Below, piece after piece: positions 12,629-26,870 of a DNA stretch of 64,000 bases. This DNA comes from Polydactylus sextarius (Eukaryota; Chordata; Actinopteri; Polynemidae): contig CM028914.1 of NCBI GenBank assembly GCA_016801845.1, positions 6,371,501-6,435,500 of the forward strand. The letters run 5' to 3'. Both the position numbers and the translations under genes were made by a program. Position 1 is the first letter of the stretch; every line of letters begins with the position of its first letter. Below the pieces are notes generated by a model. That model was given only the letters and a program-made list of their open reading frames with translations. It had not been told where the DNA came from and ran no database searches.

Positions 12629-14724
12629 AGAGAAATTTGTCTGGTGATGGTATGTAAAGATAGCCAGTGTGCCTCCACTTCCACCAAGCAAAGATAAAAT
12701 GTCACTGGAAACAAGTGCCTCCATATTGTGTATTTGTAGACAACTCTCCAGCCAATTGTGAGTCATGACATCTGACTTTGTTTTTATAAACATCAAGTAA
12801 CTAATTAAAACCAAGTTTAGCAGAAAAATAAAAACTTGATCTACCTAAATAGACTGAAACAGTGTTTGATAGATCTTTATTTGTTGTTTTAGTTTGCCCT
12901 ATGCCGTATCTGCTAATATGGAGGAGGCAGTGTTTGACCTATGCTGCAGCCGACCTGCAGGGGGCTATCCATATGTTTTAGTTTCACTTTTGGGAGCTTG
13001 TCATGTGAAAATATAATTAGGAGACAGTTATGTTCCCATAGTTGTATAGACATTTTCAGAATAATCACAGTTGAATGTGATGTAGTGTGACATGTGCTCG
13101 TTGTAATTCTGGGTAACGCTGCATCTAAACACTTAAAAAGTGAACATAAATTTGATTCTGAGTGCAATAAATGCATGAGAAAAAAGACTCAATTGAATTA
13201 AAGGTCTAAAATGTAGTTTTGATTCAAAGATCAGTAAAGTCCTGAACGAAAAGACAGATGGAGACGAATGAAAATGATAGTATATTTGTTGCCCACATTG
13301 GAAAGGAAAATGTCTGTTTCTTTGTGTGTGTGTTTGTGCATGATAAAGACAGGACAAGACCTCCCCATTCAACATGCACGCACACACACAATCTTATAGC
13401 TATTCACTCACACACAGAAAACACAGTCTTGCCAAGTGGCCAAGGGGGAGAGATAGCTGGCTCACTCTCACATGGGCCCGGTCCTCTCCAAGAGTAATGA
13501 GGCCAAATGGAAATGCATTTAAAGCAGCTCTGATCATAAGATTAGATAGAGGAGGAAAACTCATTCAAAGAACAAAGTTTTCTGCCCAGATTCGTGTTTT
13601 CGAATCTTTTTTTGTTGCACTTACAATCTACAAACTGCCTGAACAAATACCAGCATGGTGGTGGTCGTTTGATATCAAAGATAGTAGGAGTATGGTTTTA
13701 ATGGATCAGTAATATCCGCAAACTTTACACCTTTTCAATGTTTTATTTGTACATTTTCATATAAACAAGGACATATCTTTGTGTTCTTATGTCATCATAG
13801 TTTTAAATCATGGCCCAGCCAACTGCAAGTTGGACTGTATCTGTGTTTTGCCTCTTGTTAGAGTGATCAACTGGTGTCATGTTAATAAATCTAAAAAAAA
13901 AGCTCACTTCATACAATATGGGACCATGAAGGTGTCTCTGTCCTCCCATTAAATTGTTTGTCAGACCTTCAACAGCAACTGAAAGATCTTGGAGAGGCTG
14001 CGTTCTCCATTTTTAATGAGTCAAGCTTCATGCAGCAATGGACCAGACATTCAGTCACAGTCAAGTTCTTTTCATTCACCACTCAAATACTTATTATTTT
14101 TGTAATGGAGGATTTAAGGGTGTTACACTGACCTATTAAAAGTCAAGTCCAATGGGATATCACTGTGAAGTGACATGATGCATTGTTCATACAAGTTTAT
14201 AGGTGTTCATACACACTAGAGAAGAGTATTTTACAGAACCTGAACTGAGACACTGATGAATTTACTCTTTTGTGTTGCTGCTGTTGATTTCTCAGCAGGA
14301 AAAGCAGAAAAGGAAAACAGATGGAAATAGAACTCAAATGTTCTGACTCACTAGAAATACAGGAAGTAAGAAGAAGACATGTGGTCTCTGTGCAGTGCAA
14401 AAGCAATAAGAGAGAAGCAAACAGATGTAGGTATGGGGGAGGTGGATGAAACCCAAGAATGGTAATCTATCACTGTGACGGAAGGAAGGAGGGTTGATTA
14501 ACAAGCTGGACTGTAAAAACAAAAATAAAACAAAGCAAAACAAAAAAATTCTCCTGACCTCGTGGTCTTTCCAAGGAGACTTTTGACCAAACTGTGTTGG
14601 TGAGCATAAAGCTGCTCCACCCTACAGCCTCTCTGACAACCCCCCCACCGTCACCACCTCCCTCTCCTCCTTCTGAGCCATAAAGCAGCAGCAGTAACAG
14701 CAGATAAGGAGGCCCAGGTTGGTT

Positions 14725-14935
14725 GCGATGAGGACGCATTTTCAAATTAGTCCCGAAGAGAGAGGAGAAGTCCTGGTGACTAATCTCATCAGGGAAAGAG
14801 TGGTGGCCGCGGCTCGCTCATGCTCTGCCCGCCTATCGGCCCATCTAATTGTTGTAAAAGAAAGAGGCCTGCCATCAATTTTCATGACCTCATTTTTATT
14901 TACTGGTTGGGCCAACCATAGTGGCCCCACCACCA
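14725..14935. promoter_or_regulatory. Candidate conserved non-coding block
   Basis: Non-repetitive sequence of balanced composition with homeodomain-type cores (atctaattgttg, ccatcaattttcatgacctc) and no stop-free frame resembling a known protein. Judged only by composition and motif density; conservation was not tested. Confidence 0.2.
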
Positions 14936-15103
14936 CCGCCACCATTATCATCCCCACACCCATCCTGATCGTGACACACATAATATAAGTCATTTGAAAA
15001 AGTCAGGAAGTATAACATTTAGCCTGGAAACATACAGTGAAGCATCCTCTGCAAATCGTGGCTTCATCTGCATTCATTCATATCTGCATTCATGCAAAAT
15101 GAG

Positions 15104-15138
15104 TACATTGATTGATTGATCATCAGTCAATCAATGTA
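15104..15138. repeat. Perfect 12-bp inverted repeat, TGATTGAT-rich
   Basis: tacattgattga (15104-15115) and tcaatcaatgta (15127-15138) are exact reverse complements. Allowing one G-T pair the stem extends to 16 bp with a 3-base loop. The arms contain ATTGATTGAT, a PBX/HOX-type half-site. Confidence 0.85.
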
Positions 15139-15282
15139 ATTCTGCTTTTTTACTTTAAACAATATTAAAATTGACTTTAATGGGTTATTGGTAAATGTCT
15201 TAATTCTTAAAAAGAGTCACCCGCTTAACCCAAAGGTGAAAATAATCACTGGCTACACTGAGGAGACACAGGGAGTGTCCTC

Positions 15283-15384
<102 letters not shown>

Positions 15385-15714
15385 GGCGAGGCAGGCGATG
15401 GCACCCTCCTTCGCTCTCACATTACAAGTAGAGCTCAGGCTGTGATGTTTTTATTAATGCGTTAATGTCTGTTGTATGACACCCTGAGGAAGGCAGATAA
15501 GCTGATATGCACTTCTAATAAACTAATTCATATTTATTTAAATAGAACAGGATAGACAAAATTAGGGAAGTTGGATTCATGGAAGCTTAACATGAAATAT
15601 GCCAGTTTTTATTCAGCTGCCTCTGCCACTGAATGTGGTTTCTTGTGAGGAGTTTCAGATATTGTTATATTTACAAGACAAAGGGTTATGATATGGCCTC
15701 TTAGCATTGCTTTA

Positions 15715-16055
15715 GTGGAGCCCATCCCAGCTGCTTATGGGCGAAGGCAGGGTACACCCTGCACGGTCGCCAGCTTGTTACAGGGCCACATATAGACGAA
15801 CAACACTTATAGACAAACAACCATTTGCACTCACATCCACACCTATGGGCATTTTAGTATGTTTAGTAGTATGCTCAATTCACCTATCCCCAATGTTGCA
15901 TGTTTTTGTTGGAGGAAACTGGAGCTCTCAGAGGAAACCCAGGCAGACACGAGGAGAACATGCAAACTCGACACAGAAAGACCCTGCGCCCGACCCGGGA
16001 GTCGAACCCAGGACCTTCTTGCTCTTCCTAACCACTGTTCCGCCGCGCTGCCCAC
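15715..16055 (-). mobile_element. tRNA-derived SINE, full-length-like but diverged
   Basis: Read on the minus strand, the right end has a tRNA-like head: an A-box-like stretch (gcggcggaacagtggttagg) and a B box (tgggttcgactccc). A body follows (ggagaacatgcaaactc and gggtacaccctgcacggtcgcc, plus-strand reading) that I recognise as a very common dispersed teleost repeat. Frames across it are not genes. Confidence 0.82.
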
Positions 16056-19000
16056 CTCAAAAAATATAGTATTAAAATAGTATTAAATGCCCTTTCATTA
16101 TGCTCTCAGCAGAAAACCTCAGTCTTTGGTTGTTTCATACTAGTTGAAGAGAGACCACAACTTGCCCAATTGACCATTTAAAACGCCTATGAAACACATA
16201 TGAGCTAGTTTTAAGCAGAAAATTAAAATTAAAGGTGCTATTTATAAGTTTTCTCATTCTCTTGAATGTGAATTTTTGCCACTCACTTCAGAACTTCAGC
16301 TATTGTGTTTTCAAGACGAGGTTTTAAATGATATTTGAGCAGCGCTACTTCTTCAGGACTGGATATTATAATGAATAGACAGGTCAGGGCTAGCCAGTTA
16401 GCATGCTAACTTAGGTGATAGAAATCAAATAAAAGTTAACATTTGAGCTACTCATGGCAAAAAAGCAATTGACTAAATTATAATGCTAATTGCAATGCTC
16501 CTAATTATAATGTTGACTATGTAGCAACAGCAAAAACTTCTGTTTGAATAAAATGTTTTGATCATCACTGATGTTTCTACAACTGATACTTCAGGTCTAT
16601 GGCGCTGAACTGTCATGGCCGTCGGCACGATGAGTGTTTAGTTTAGTAGATAATCCATCTAGCTCAGAAGAGAAAGAGCAAGGAAGTTGAGAGGCATCTC
16701 TCCTCTCTCTGTCTTCTCTCTTTCTGAAACTGACACTCAAGGTTTTGAAGGGAAAAAGACATCACTCGTTTTGTACATTGACATTTTAAATTTAGTTGAA
16801 GAGTTTCCTGAATATGATGTTTTTTGTTTTTTTTTTTTAACGTTTAAATGGTTGTTACTGAAACAAACTGAACTGAAAGCAAAACAGTCACAGAGAGCTG
16901 GTGTTTCAAGAGACCGTCAGTGGTAACCTGAGGATGGGCCTCTGTGCTGGGGGAGTATCAGTAATGACTTAGCTCACATGCACAAACACACACACACAAT
17001 CCTGCCCCAGCATTCTTTTCTGCAAAAATGCACACTGTATACACTTTGTGTCTCCTCCCCTTTCAACCATCACATTGACTGAATTTACCTGATGTGTTAG
17101 TCATCAACACTTTAGATAGATGAAAGTACTGGTCTGTGTACAAAATTTTGTTTCAATCTCATCTGCTTCTTTTGCCTTAGAGAGTTATTATCATCACTGA
17201 AGACTCAAATAAGAAATCTTGTTTCACTTCTTATTTAAAGATAACGTATTCATAACTCATGACACTTGTCATCTCCAGCTTTAGTGTAATCCACACAATG
17301 TGTGCAGAATCCATGATCTGAACTGACTCTGAAAGATTCAACCAGTCACCTGTGATTTGTATCCTTCTGCTTTATTGATGCTTCAAACCATCTCTTGGTG
17401 CTTGGTACTTCAAACAGGATGTGAATGTTTGGATAGAGATTATTTAATTTGAAAGTCCAGTGGCTGCTAACCAGCTAGCCCCTGCTTGTCCCATCTTGTA
17501 CAATTCATCTTAAAAGTTGATCTTATCTACTTGTAAGGGTTAGACATGCTAGACAGTCAGTGTTCAGGTTCACATGTTCTTGCCTTATTATTGATCTCTG
17601 TACAGTGTTGCTTGGATATCATCCTTGATTACACACTGTGTCGAACACCATATTACCAGTACCACCAGTGGGATGTTAATAATGCACAAAAATAAATAAA
17701 TAAATAACAATTTTGTTAGAAATCTATTTACTACTAACAGTTTACCTATTTGAATGAACAACTAAACAGCAACACGCAAAATGCAAATTGTAATTCAAGC
17801 AACAAATGTATATTGATTTGTAGTGGACAATGGTCCCAGACAAATGAATCCTCACTCCTTTCTGATTAATGTTTTCCAGGAATTGCATTGTCCAATTTAA
17901 AGGTGGACGGTGCAATGTCTTGGTACTTTCATACACTATTTCCCCCACTGAATACGAATATGGAAATCAAGCCGATGAGAAGATGAAAATTGCAAACAAA
18001 GTTGTCAAGATAGTGTAAATCCTGCAAGTGATTACATCCTGTTCATGTCAGCTGGATTATTAAAAACTCAACTCACAACTTTTTACTCGGAAGTGAAAGG
18101 ATGTATATATATAAACTGTGCTGATCCCTCATCCGTCCACTGACTCCCAGACTTCCGCTGAGCCTGGACACGACTGCTGATGGTTCAATGGACATTAATG
18201 GACATGGAGCATCTCTGCGTCTCTCTGCGATGACATCATGGTTTCAGGCTATTTTAAAACTGACTGCAGTGACCCTTCTCTTCAGAATGAGGAGGGGTTG
18301 CCCTCTCCTCTCCTCCTCTTTCCTGTCTTCCTCTCCTCACCTCCTGTCCTCCCTTCATTTCACCTTCACCACCTCCCTTCACTCTCCTCTTTCATCCTTT
18401 TCTTCACCATCCTGTCCTCCACTCCTCAAACTTTTCTTTCTCTTATCTTCTTTTTTTTGTGGGGGGGATTCCTGAAAGTTTGAAGTGTCACATTTTTTGA
18501 AGAGAATATGAAATAATACATTGTAAGTGCATGACATGATAGACACGACCCTGACCCCAAATCTAAACGAGTTACTTTAGTTTTCTTCTCATCCCAGATA
18601 TCAGGACTGGGCAGTTTTGATAGTTTAATGTTAGAATTTTTGGAAAATTTTCAAAATAAACCTGCAAAAATTTCTACAAACCTAAGCCAAGAAGGGTTTT
18701 TATGGGAGGGTAGAATGGCTACTTCCATTTTAGACCTAGTTCCAAGTTGGTAAAATACCTAGATTTGTTATTGTGACAGCAATTAAATCCCGTCTTGAAT
18801 ATGTCTTGTTATTTTTGATAAGTCTACTTCTAGTGGTCTGATGTGTTCAGTGACCTGCAGCAATCTAAATTCCATAATTGGCAACATTACAAGCAGATAT
18901 TGGACTATCTCAGAATTTATGGTTTAATGCTGACAGTCGGTGCCAATGCAAAGGGGTTGTTAATGTTCAGCTTTTAATTAACAGTGACCGCAGTCTTTTC

Positions 19001-22000
19001 CTGTCCTTGACCAAGTGTTACAGCCTCCATAAACCATCTTTTCCTGATGTTAACTGTGACCTAGGGGCAAGTTTTGTAGAAAGGAAGAATTAAAAAAAAA
19101 AGTCATCATCAATGGGAGTTAAAAAAGAAGTTTCTGTTGAATGTAATTTGGTATTTTGCGAAGTTGTCTGTCATCAAAATAAAATCATTTTCTTGCTAAA
19201 AGAAAGATAATTAAGTGATAAAGTCTAGTCTAGTAGAGTACTACAGGTATGTATGCAACTTTGACCCAGTTCAGGTTTCCAAGACTCAAATCCCAGCTTT
19301 TTGTCAGCACATTGCACTTTAAAAGTCAACAAGACTTTTAAAGTCATTTGAATTCAGTATTTCTGATTAACTGTGATGAACAGCATGTTAGTTGTCTAAT
19401 GCCATCGTCATCCCAAGAGCGACAGGGGAAGTAGACAAAGTACTTTAACATCAGTGAAATCCAGTCATATTATAGAAAAAGACAATAAAGTCAGCAGGTT
19501 CATAAGGTCAAAATATTTGACTTCAGTGGTTGCCATTGTCCAGCTTCTCTGGGTATATGACTGTGCGTGCGGCCCGTCCGTCAGGCACTAAGACCCAGGG
19601 GCCTTTCCTCCTCATGCCCTCCGGGAGCACAGCAGGATTGAATGACAATAAACTGGATGAGATACCGGATGTGCCGAATCTGACCCCAACGGAAAGACTG
19701 AAATAGACACTGCAGACCAGCAAGTCCAGGCATGGGGGAGGCGAGGGAAAGGGGGAAGAGAACAGGAGGTGGGGCAGGAAAGAAACGGGCAGTGAATGAG
19801 TGAGTGAGGGACGGTGATACTATTAATGGTAAAAAATGATAGTGGTGTAGCCAGATCTAGAAACAGGGATGAAAAAAAAGATGGAAAAAATCTTAACGAG
19901 TAGAATAAAAGCGTGAGAGAGCCAGATTGTTGTAGTTTTGATTTGTAACATTACACTAGACAAAAAAATGTTGGACTAAATTTAATCCTGGTTTTGGTGC
20001 AATCATTGCTCGCAGGAGAGAACAACTGAAAATTGGATGGTGAAATGCGAAATCTTTAAAACTCATAGACTTTTTTTTTTTTAGATGATTAATAGTGTTT
20101 GGTTTCACATAGTTTTGAAGACTACAAAGATCTGCTGACATTTTGACAACTGAATGTTGAAATAAAGTGTCTGAAATATCTATCAGGGAACAAGCATGAT
20201 AGTTCCTGACATAAACCCTGAATATTGGCAATGAAAATAACCTTGTTTGAATAGAAGTAAATTGGTTCAGTTGGTCAGGTTAGAGGACCTTTTTTATTCA
20301 TACTTCTTAAAATGCTTGGACTAAAAACTAGGTACTCGTCCAGCATAAGGAACTTTTAACGATGCAATGATGCATAATGTTTACATTGATTGCTTGTAAC
20401 TCATAAAACGATACAACATGGAGAATTTTTCTACTGTGTCTTTTAGCTTGTTGTTGTCATATAAAAATTATTTTCGTATGTCTCACTGAAGTGGCATTAC
20501 AGCTTCAATGTTTCTCTTTGCAATGTGAATGCAGACGGAAATATCTAGGTAGCCCCCCAGTGGGCGGCTTCTCTCAAGGAGTTTGCCCAAAATGGTTTGG
20601 TTAAAAAAATTTTGAAAAAAAAAAAAAATCAACTGATCCCTAGGAAATGCCATGAAACTTCCAGTAAATCTGCTACCTTGGGACACTGGAATAACATAGA
20701 AGGAGCTCCTTATTGGGGGTTTTCTTTCCCTTGCTCAACTCAAGGCTCATAAGAGGTTCTGGTCTGGAGTTTTGGTCCCATAACTTTTAAATCCTTAAGA
20801 TTCTGCAACATTAGCACAACCTGAGCTTGTGGTCTTGGTCTGCAGCTGGAACTAAACATGAGGTTTTTTTCATGGCCATTGTTATGGGATATTATAACAT
20901 CATATAATGAAATAACAAAGGGAGGTAGGTGCACTGAACATTTTAAAAGCTGTGACACTTTTAAATCCAAGTTACAAGACACACACACAAAAAAAAAAAA
21001 AACACCAACTGTCCTTTCAAGAACCTTTTTCGAGGCCAGACTATTTCCTGCCAGGTTAGAGTTTGGCAACAATGTGAGTGATGTAAGTCATTGTAACTGA
21101 AGATGAGCAGCTCATCAAGTATAATTCACCTAAGGTTTGTTTTGACATCCATCCATTCTTTCTGACATGTCTCTTTTATTCCCTAGAAATTAAGACTTTC
21201 TATACTTAAAACACCTGGTTGTTTATGCACCGATGCTACTGTTGGTCTTGTAGGATTTGAAATATATCTCCTGATTTTTTTTTATTAAAACTGTACACAA
21301 AATTTAAATTGACAGTAAATATTTTCAGCTTTGTTTGTCAGTCTCTATAGAATATGCTCATGATATCATGTCAGTCCAGCATAGACTGGAGGAAATCCTG
21401 GACGTAGCATCTGGAACCATATTATTAGTCCTTTATTAGCATTAAACAACATTATATCAGTGCTACTGTGGCAGTCATTGTCAAACCATGTAACCCTTTA
21501 TAAAATTTAGTACACAAAGACAGAAAGATTAAAATTTAAAGTTGAATAACATATGTAAGAGGCTTGAGCCAACTCCTTCTCTGACCGTCGGTTTTGTATG
21601 TTTAAGACGTGAACAAATATTAGATTTTTTAAATAAATGCAGAAGCATTTCAAGCAGAACTTAATTTGATTCTGTTTTTGTGCAGGGAAATGATACCTTT
21701 TTTCAAAATTAGCATTCTTTCAATATGGTTGTGTTTTTTTCTTGCAACATCTGGTGGCCTTTGGAGGAACTACACCACTTCACACACCATGTCTTGAATA
21801 GATCGCTTTTGTCGCTAAATACTAATCCCTGTACGGCGACAGAGAATTTATGATTCTGAATTCAAATTTTTAAATACTTTCAGGTGTCAATCCTTATCCT
21901 TAAGCTTATTCAGCAGTTTTTTAAGACAAGAGTCTTACTAGCTTTTAGAAACTGTACTGTTATTTTCAAAACTAACCTGTGTGTGCTTGTGTGTGTGTAT

Positions 22001-23640
22001 ACTTTCTTGTATTTCTGATCATTATTATCGTTAATATTATATTATTATCATTCTGTATCTTTCAGTTGAAGGTTTATTCAGTTTCGTTTTTACAAAATAT
22101 TTTTCCGAGTCTTTTCCTCTCTCTCTTTCCACAACTTTGTGGTTCTTTAATGCATTAGTCTGTGCATTAGTTGCTTTGCTGTGGCATTTAAACACACACA
22201 CACACATCTCCATTCATCCCCTCCTTCTCTCCATCCGTCTAACTGTCCATCCATCCATTTCATCATTCGTTCATTTGTCTGCCATATTCCTCCACTCCAC
22301 ACATACTGTCCCCCTCCCTTTTATCCATCCATCCATCATTGGTCAATTGGTCATACACCCTGGTCAATCCATCCTCCCCCTCTAACGCTACCACTCCTCT
22401 TGTCCCATTCACTCTCTCTCTGTCTCTCTCTTCCTCCCTCCCTCCCTCCCATCAGTCCGTCCCATCATTTGCTCATCCACCCGCCCCCTCCAGTCCCACC
22501 CCAGCGGAGATGGGTATTGACATTCTGCATCCGACCTTGAGGACAATCAATCCCAACCCCACATGTCCCCATCATGACTACACAGACATGTGCACACACG
22601 CACACGCGCACACACATTGCTGAAACACACTGGGACAAAATGTTAACATGCAGCCTAATAGTCTGTTAATATGAATACTTAGCTTTAAGTGTTTATTCGC
22701 CTCTTGCCGATGGCTCAGTAGTGCATGAAAAGTCGCCTAACTTCCGCCAAAAGTTGGTGAAAACACAAAGTGCATTTTTCTCTGCAGACCCCAGACTAAG
22801 CAAGACTGATTTACCTTTATTACCAATTATAAAACGATAACATGAATCAGTTTATCCACCAGGGGCAAAGAAGGTTATACAGTTAACTTCCTTTTCCTGC
22901 AGACAGACACACATCACTTCACTCAAACCAAGACCTTGACAAGACAAAATAAGAGATGGAAAACTGGAAAAGACAGAAATACATCTGAGTAATATTTTAT
23001 AACCTGGAAATACCATTCACATAGTGAAAATATATTAAGGAGGCTTCCTTCCTGACGATTTTGTTTCAAGCTTAAAACAATCCCGACTTCACTGAGTAGC
23101 TGCACAGGATGCAAGAGGTGAAACCAGCATCGAATTACAGTTTTCACCTGGATTTACCTGCTTTGTCTGCATTTGATAGGGAAATTGGGCACGTTGCCCT
23201 CATGTCCTGTTGTTTTGTTCACTTTTCAGGTCCATGTTAAAGCCAAATATCTTTTGGATACTTTTTTGCAAATGCGTGAATGGAAACGATTGGATCCAGT
23301 TGCTATTTCAGAAAGCAACTAAAACTTTGTTGAAAGATGAAGATGCTGAAAATACAAATGAGCAGTAATTTTCACCTGCATCTTGTTTCCACATTATCCC
23401 GCTGAGTTTTCAAAGCATCAAAAACAGTTATATTTCTTTTGATGTAATCCTTATGAACACGTTCCTGTTAAAACTGAGCAGTTATATGTGTTCTTTAACT
23501 ATATGCAAAGCTTCAAAAGCCTTTTGAATATTCCTTAATTTCGTTTAACACAGATGGAACTTTTTCATTCCAAGGTCACAGAAATCATCAATAGTTCATC
23601 AGCAGCAGATCAGATGGCGACAGGATGAATTTATGCTTAC

Positions 23641-24617
23641 CTCTGACTGGTGGGAGATCCATTCCGTGGCGGCGTGTTTGGATGTCCTAGTTATACGTGT
23701 GTGTGTGTGTGTGTGTTTGCGTGTGTGTCTCTGACCAAAGAATAATAAAAAATCTCTGTGATATTTGTATAAGATTAATGACTTCTAATTTGTCTGTGGA
23801 GCTAGTGATGAATTTATCTTGGCCTTAATGTAGTTTTGCCGAGTGAGTTTTTAATCTTATCTTACTTTATGTTTCAGCAAATATTTTTTTTTCTGGTAAA
23901 ATATTTGTCCCAGCTATGGATATTTTATAAGATTATTGTAGCCCTATGCTCTTAAGGGTGTGTGAGTGTAAGCGGGGATAAAGCTGGGAGGATGCTCTTT
24001 CTCAATGTGACGCACCCTCCTCCTCCTCTTCCCGGAGCTCTTCCAGGAGTGCTCTGATCCCGGTGCGTCCTCCTGAGGGTCACCTCCTCCTCCTCCTTCC
24101 TCCACCAAAAAACACCCAGCTACAGTCCTTTTTTTTAACACAGGCTGCACTAAAGAGCTCCACACTGTCCAAGTTGCACAGATGTTTGAGTTGCTTCTGA
24201 TGTAGAGATCCTGTCAACAACACGGGTACCAGATTTTTTGTTTTGGTTTGTTTTTTGGCGTTTAACTCTTTTAATATGTGCAATTTTCAGGAAATGGATT
24301 AAAAAAGGTCCTTAGTCACAGGAGAGAGAGAGAGAGAGGTGGAAGTATCCACGCAGAGTAGAAACAAGCAGCAGTCTGAAGTACTTGCAGAAGCACAGTA
24401 ATGCTAAAAGAAATAATGATGAAAAGGAAAAAAAAACTGCAGTAGGAGGTTAGAGTAAAAGTCTTCCACAGTCAGAGATTGAAAAAAAAAAATGTAAAAG
24501 ATCTTCCTTTTTCTTTCCCCAACACTCAAAGAAAATATTTCTTTTCTCGTACTGTTGTAGTTTCCTCTCCTCTCCCCGAGAGATGAATGACTGAGAGCTG
24601 GATGCAGTTTCTCTCAC

Positions 24618-24673
<56 letters not shown>

Positions 24674-24750
24674 CAGACACCCCTCCTCCTCCCTTCCTCT
24701 CTCTCTCACTTCTCTCTCTCTCTCACCCCTCCCTCTCCCAAGTCAGTTCA
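23641..24750 (-). promoter_or_regulatory. Candidate spry3 promoter and non-coding first exon
   Basis: Read on the minus strand, a purine-rich GA-repeat block (about 24730-24600) is followed by a comparatively GC- and CpG-rich stretch (about 24120-23990). The sequence ends in a strong donor, CAGAG|GTAAGC, with the exon end at 23641. It lies about 13.2 kb upstream of the spry3 acceptor on the same strand with no other gene visible between. An ATG at 23662-23660 would, if spliced to the spry3 exon, encode only a 13-residue uORF. Assignment to spry3 is inference from position; it could be an unrelated transcript. Confidence 0.3.
24610..24673. repeat. (CT)n-(CA)n compound microsatellite
   Basis: CT run followed directly by CA run, within the candidate promoter block. 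More CT-rich sequence follows to about 24735. Confidence 0.95.
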
Positions 24751-25112
24751 GTTCTAGCAAGAGGCTATATGATCCTTTTTGGATAGCATCATAAGTAACA
24801 TAAACAGTAACATCTTGTTGTCAAGGGACAACAAGAAATTTTATTCACACAACCTGTTAAAAAAAGGAAGTAATGAAAGATTACTGGTAAGGAAGATGGT
24901 TGACCAGCTACTACTTAGCCAGCCCAGTTTTCTGCGAAGTCAGCTGACTAAATGCCATAAACCAAGCTAACTGACCAACAACCTTGCAAACTGACTCAGT
25001 TGTTAACTGGACACTAGGTTAAAAGCATCCATGCAGCTCACTTTTTTTATCTGGTTTTCTATATTTACGTCTTTAGTGTGCTAAATATGTGAGGAAGTTG
25101 ATGCTGTGTTCC

Positions 25113-25132
25113 AAGATGGCGCCCTCTACTGA
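25113..25132 (-). promoter_or_regulatory. Overlapping YY1-like and CTCF-like motifs
   Basis: The plus strand reads aagatggcgcc (YY1-like). The minus strand reads tcagtagagggcgcc, which differs from the CTCF core at one position. It sits about 0.4 kb upstream of the candidate spry3 first exon. Confidence 0.4.
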
Positions 25133-26534
25133 CTGTGTCTCATGTGGCGCTGATGTTGAAAAAAGCGCTGTGTTTTAGATAATGGGCATTAAAGAAACCA
25201 AATTACTAATTTTACTCAATTCTCTTTTTTTTTTGCGCCACACGCCACAATTGCATAAGATTTTACAAAATATTCCCATTTTGTTTTATTAAAGGTGCGA
25301 AATGTAGTTTTTGCTAATGCTATACAGCCAATTTTGCATTAACAGCTGTAGAAATGCTGTAAATGTAGAAAGCCGCTGCCTCCCGACATTGGAAACCAGT
25401 GCCATTGTTAGCTCTCGCTTTAGCATTGTTATTTCATTATTATTATTATTATTTATTACTATTATTATTTAAGTTAGCATGCTAGCATGCTAACCAGCCA
25501 TCCCGCTAATTTTCAAAAGTGAGTTACTATAGAGTCTAGTCTTGAAAAGCAAAATATATTTTAGATTATTGCCCAAACTAGGACAGGGGCAGCAGTTGCC
25601 ACACTCAATACAAAAAGTGAAAATGGAGGCTGACTTGCTATTTTCCAAATAGAATGAAACGATCGCCGTACAAATAGAAATTGGTTGTGCATGAGGGTGC
25701 TGGCTTCTTGATATCTTTCCATATTTCCTTTTTCTTATTCGTGATACCAAAACTTAATTTGTTTGGTCACTTCTGATACTACTGACTGTAAATATTGTAA
25801 TGTATATCTGTGTTATAAACCACATGCAGAATTTTTACTGTATGTGAATAGAGTCTGGCCAATAGAGAGGAAGAGGGGAACGAGATTTTCATTCATTTGT
25901 TCCATGAGGACAAGTGACATCACTGACAATATGCTGCATGACTGTAATATGAACCTCCTTCCTTTGTGTCTGCATGTTTGAGTGAAAGGATGCTCATGCA
26001 TGTGCGTGCGCGTGTGTGCGCCTGTGCGTGTGCTCTTGTCTCTTTTGGTTCATGCCCTTACTCAGCAACTTGCAGCTACAGTAAGACACACTGGTATAAC
26101 ACGCACATATACACACACACATTAAGGTAAGCGGACACTGGTCCCTAATGGGGTTGAAGGGGAGGGGAGGGCCTCTGTTTCCTGTTGAGGAAATTATCTG
26201 AGATGAAACAAACTGCTGATAGAGAGACACTGAAGAGGAATAAAGAAAGAAAAAAAAAAATCAAATGTGATTATCTAAAAGAAATTCAAACTACCCTCAA
26301 GTGTTTTGTATTTTTTCCTCCGTAAGGGATAAAGTGTCCTGGAGAAGATATAACACAAAAAATAAGGTGGTAAAGCAAGAAATGAGATACAATAGGATAC
26401 ATTTCAAAATGTTGTCCTCCTCGAGGAGGAAACACAAACAGCAATTTCTTTATCTTGGTCTGTCTATAACCTGTTATGTGTTGGATATATAGTGTAGGTC
26501 ATGAGATTGTGTCATATATTTTGGCATGACGCAT

Positions 26535-26870
26535 ATTTCATTTTAAAAAATGTATTTATTGTTTATTTATTTATTGTTTGATAGGGACAGATACAGTATA
26601 CATAGACAAACAGGTTATCTGATCTGAAATACATTTTAAATAACCAGGTAATAAATTCCAGGAATTTGCTCCTTTCACTGTGAAGGCTGTTTGAGCAAGA
26701 TATGTTTTGCAGAATGGGATTCTGCAATTTCCACTTGAGTCTGCTCTGGTTGTTCTGCTACTGCTGTGTACTCTTATTATGAGTTTTCAATAATAGAAAA
26801 GAATAACATTAGCAAAGCTTGGAATCTTATATTTAATTAAGACCTTATCTGCTTTTCTTTTAGAACTTTT
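26535..26870. repeat. Possible dispersed repeat relic
   Basis: An AT-rich (TTTA)n-like start (atttattgtttatttattta) with atagggacagatacag, then ctcctttcactgtgaaggctg and gcagaatgggattctgcaatt. The combination resembles an interspersed fish repeat with a TTTATT-rich end. No frame of interest. Confidence 0.35.

Noticed and set aside
15737..16069. Open frames of 70-110 codons on both strands
   Set aside because: They fall within a tRNA-derived SINE.
22856..22867. ccaccaggggca as a further CTCF site
   Set aside because: One G is missing from the core, which shifts the rest of the motif out of register.
24080..24283. Arg-rich minus-strand frame near 24.1 kb
   Set aside because: Arises from GGA/GAG repeats in the candidate promoter block; no protein family.
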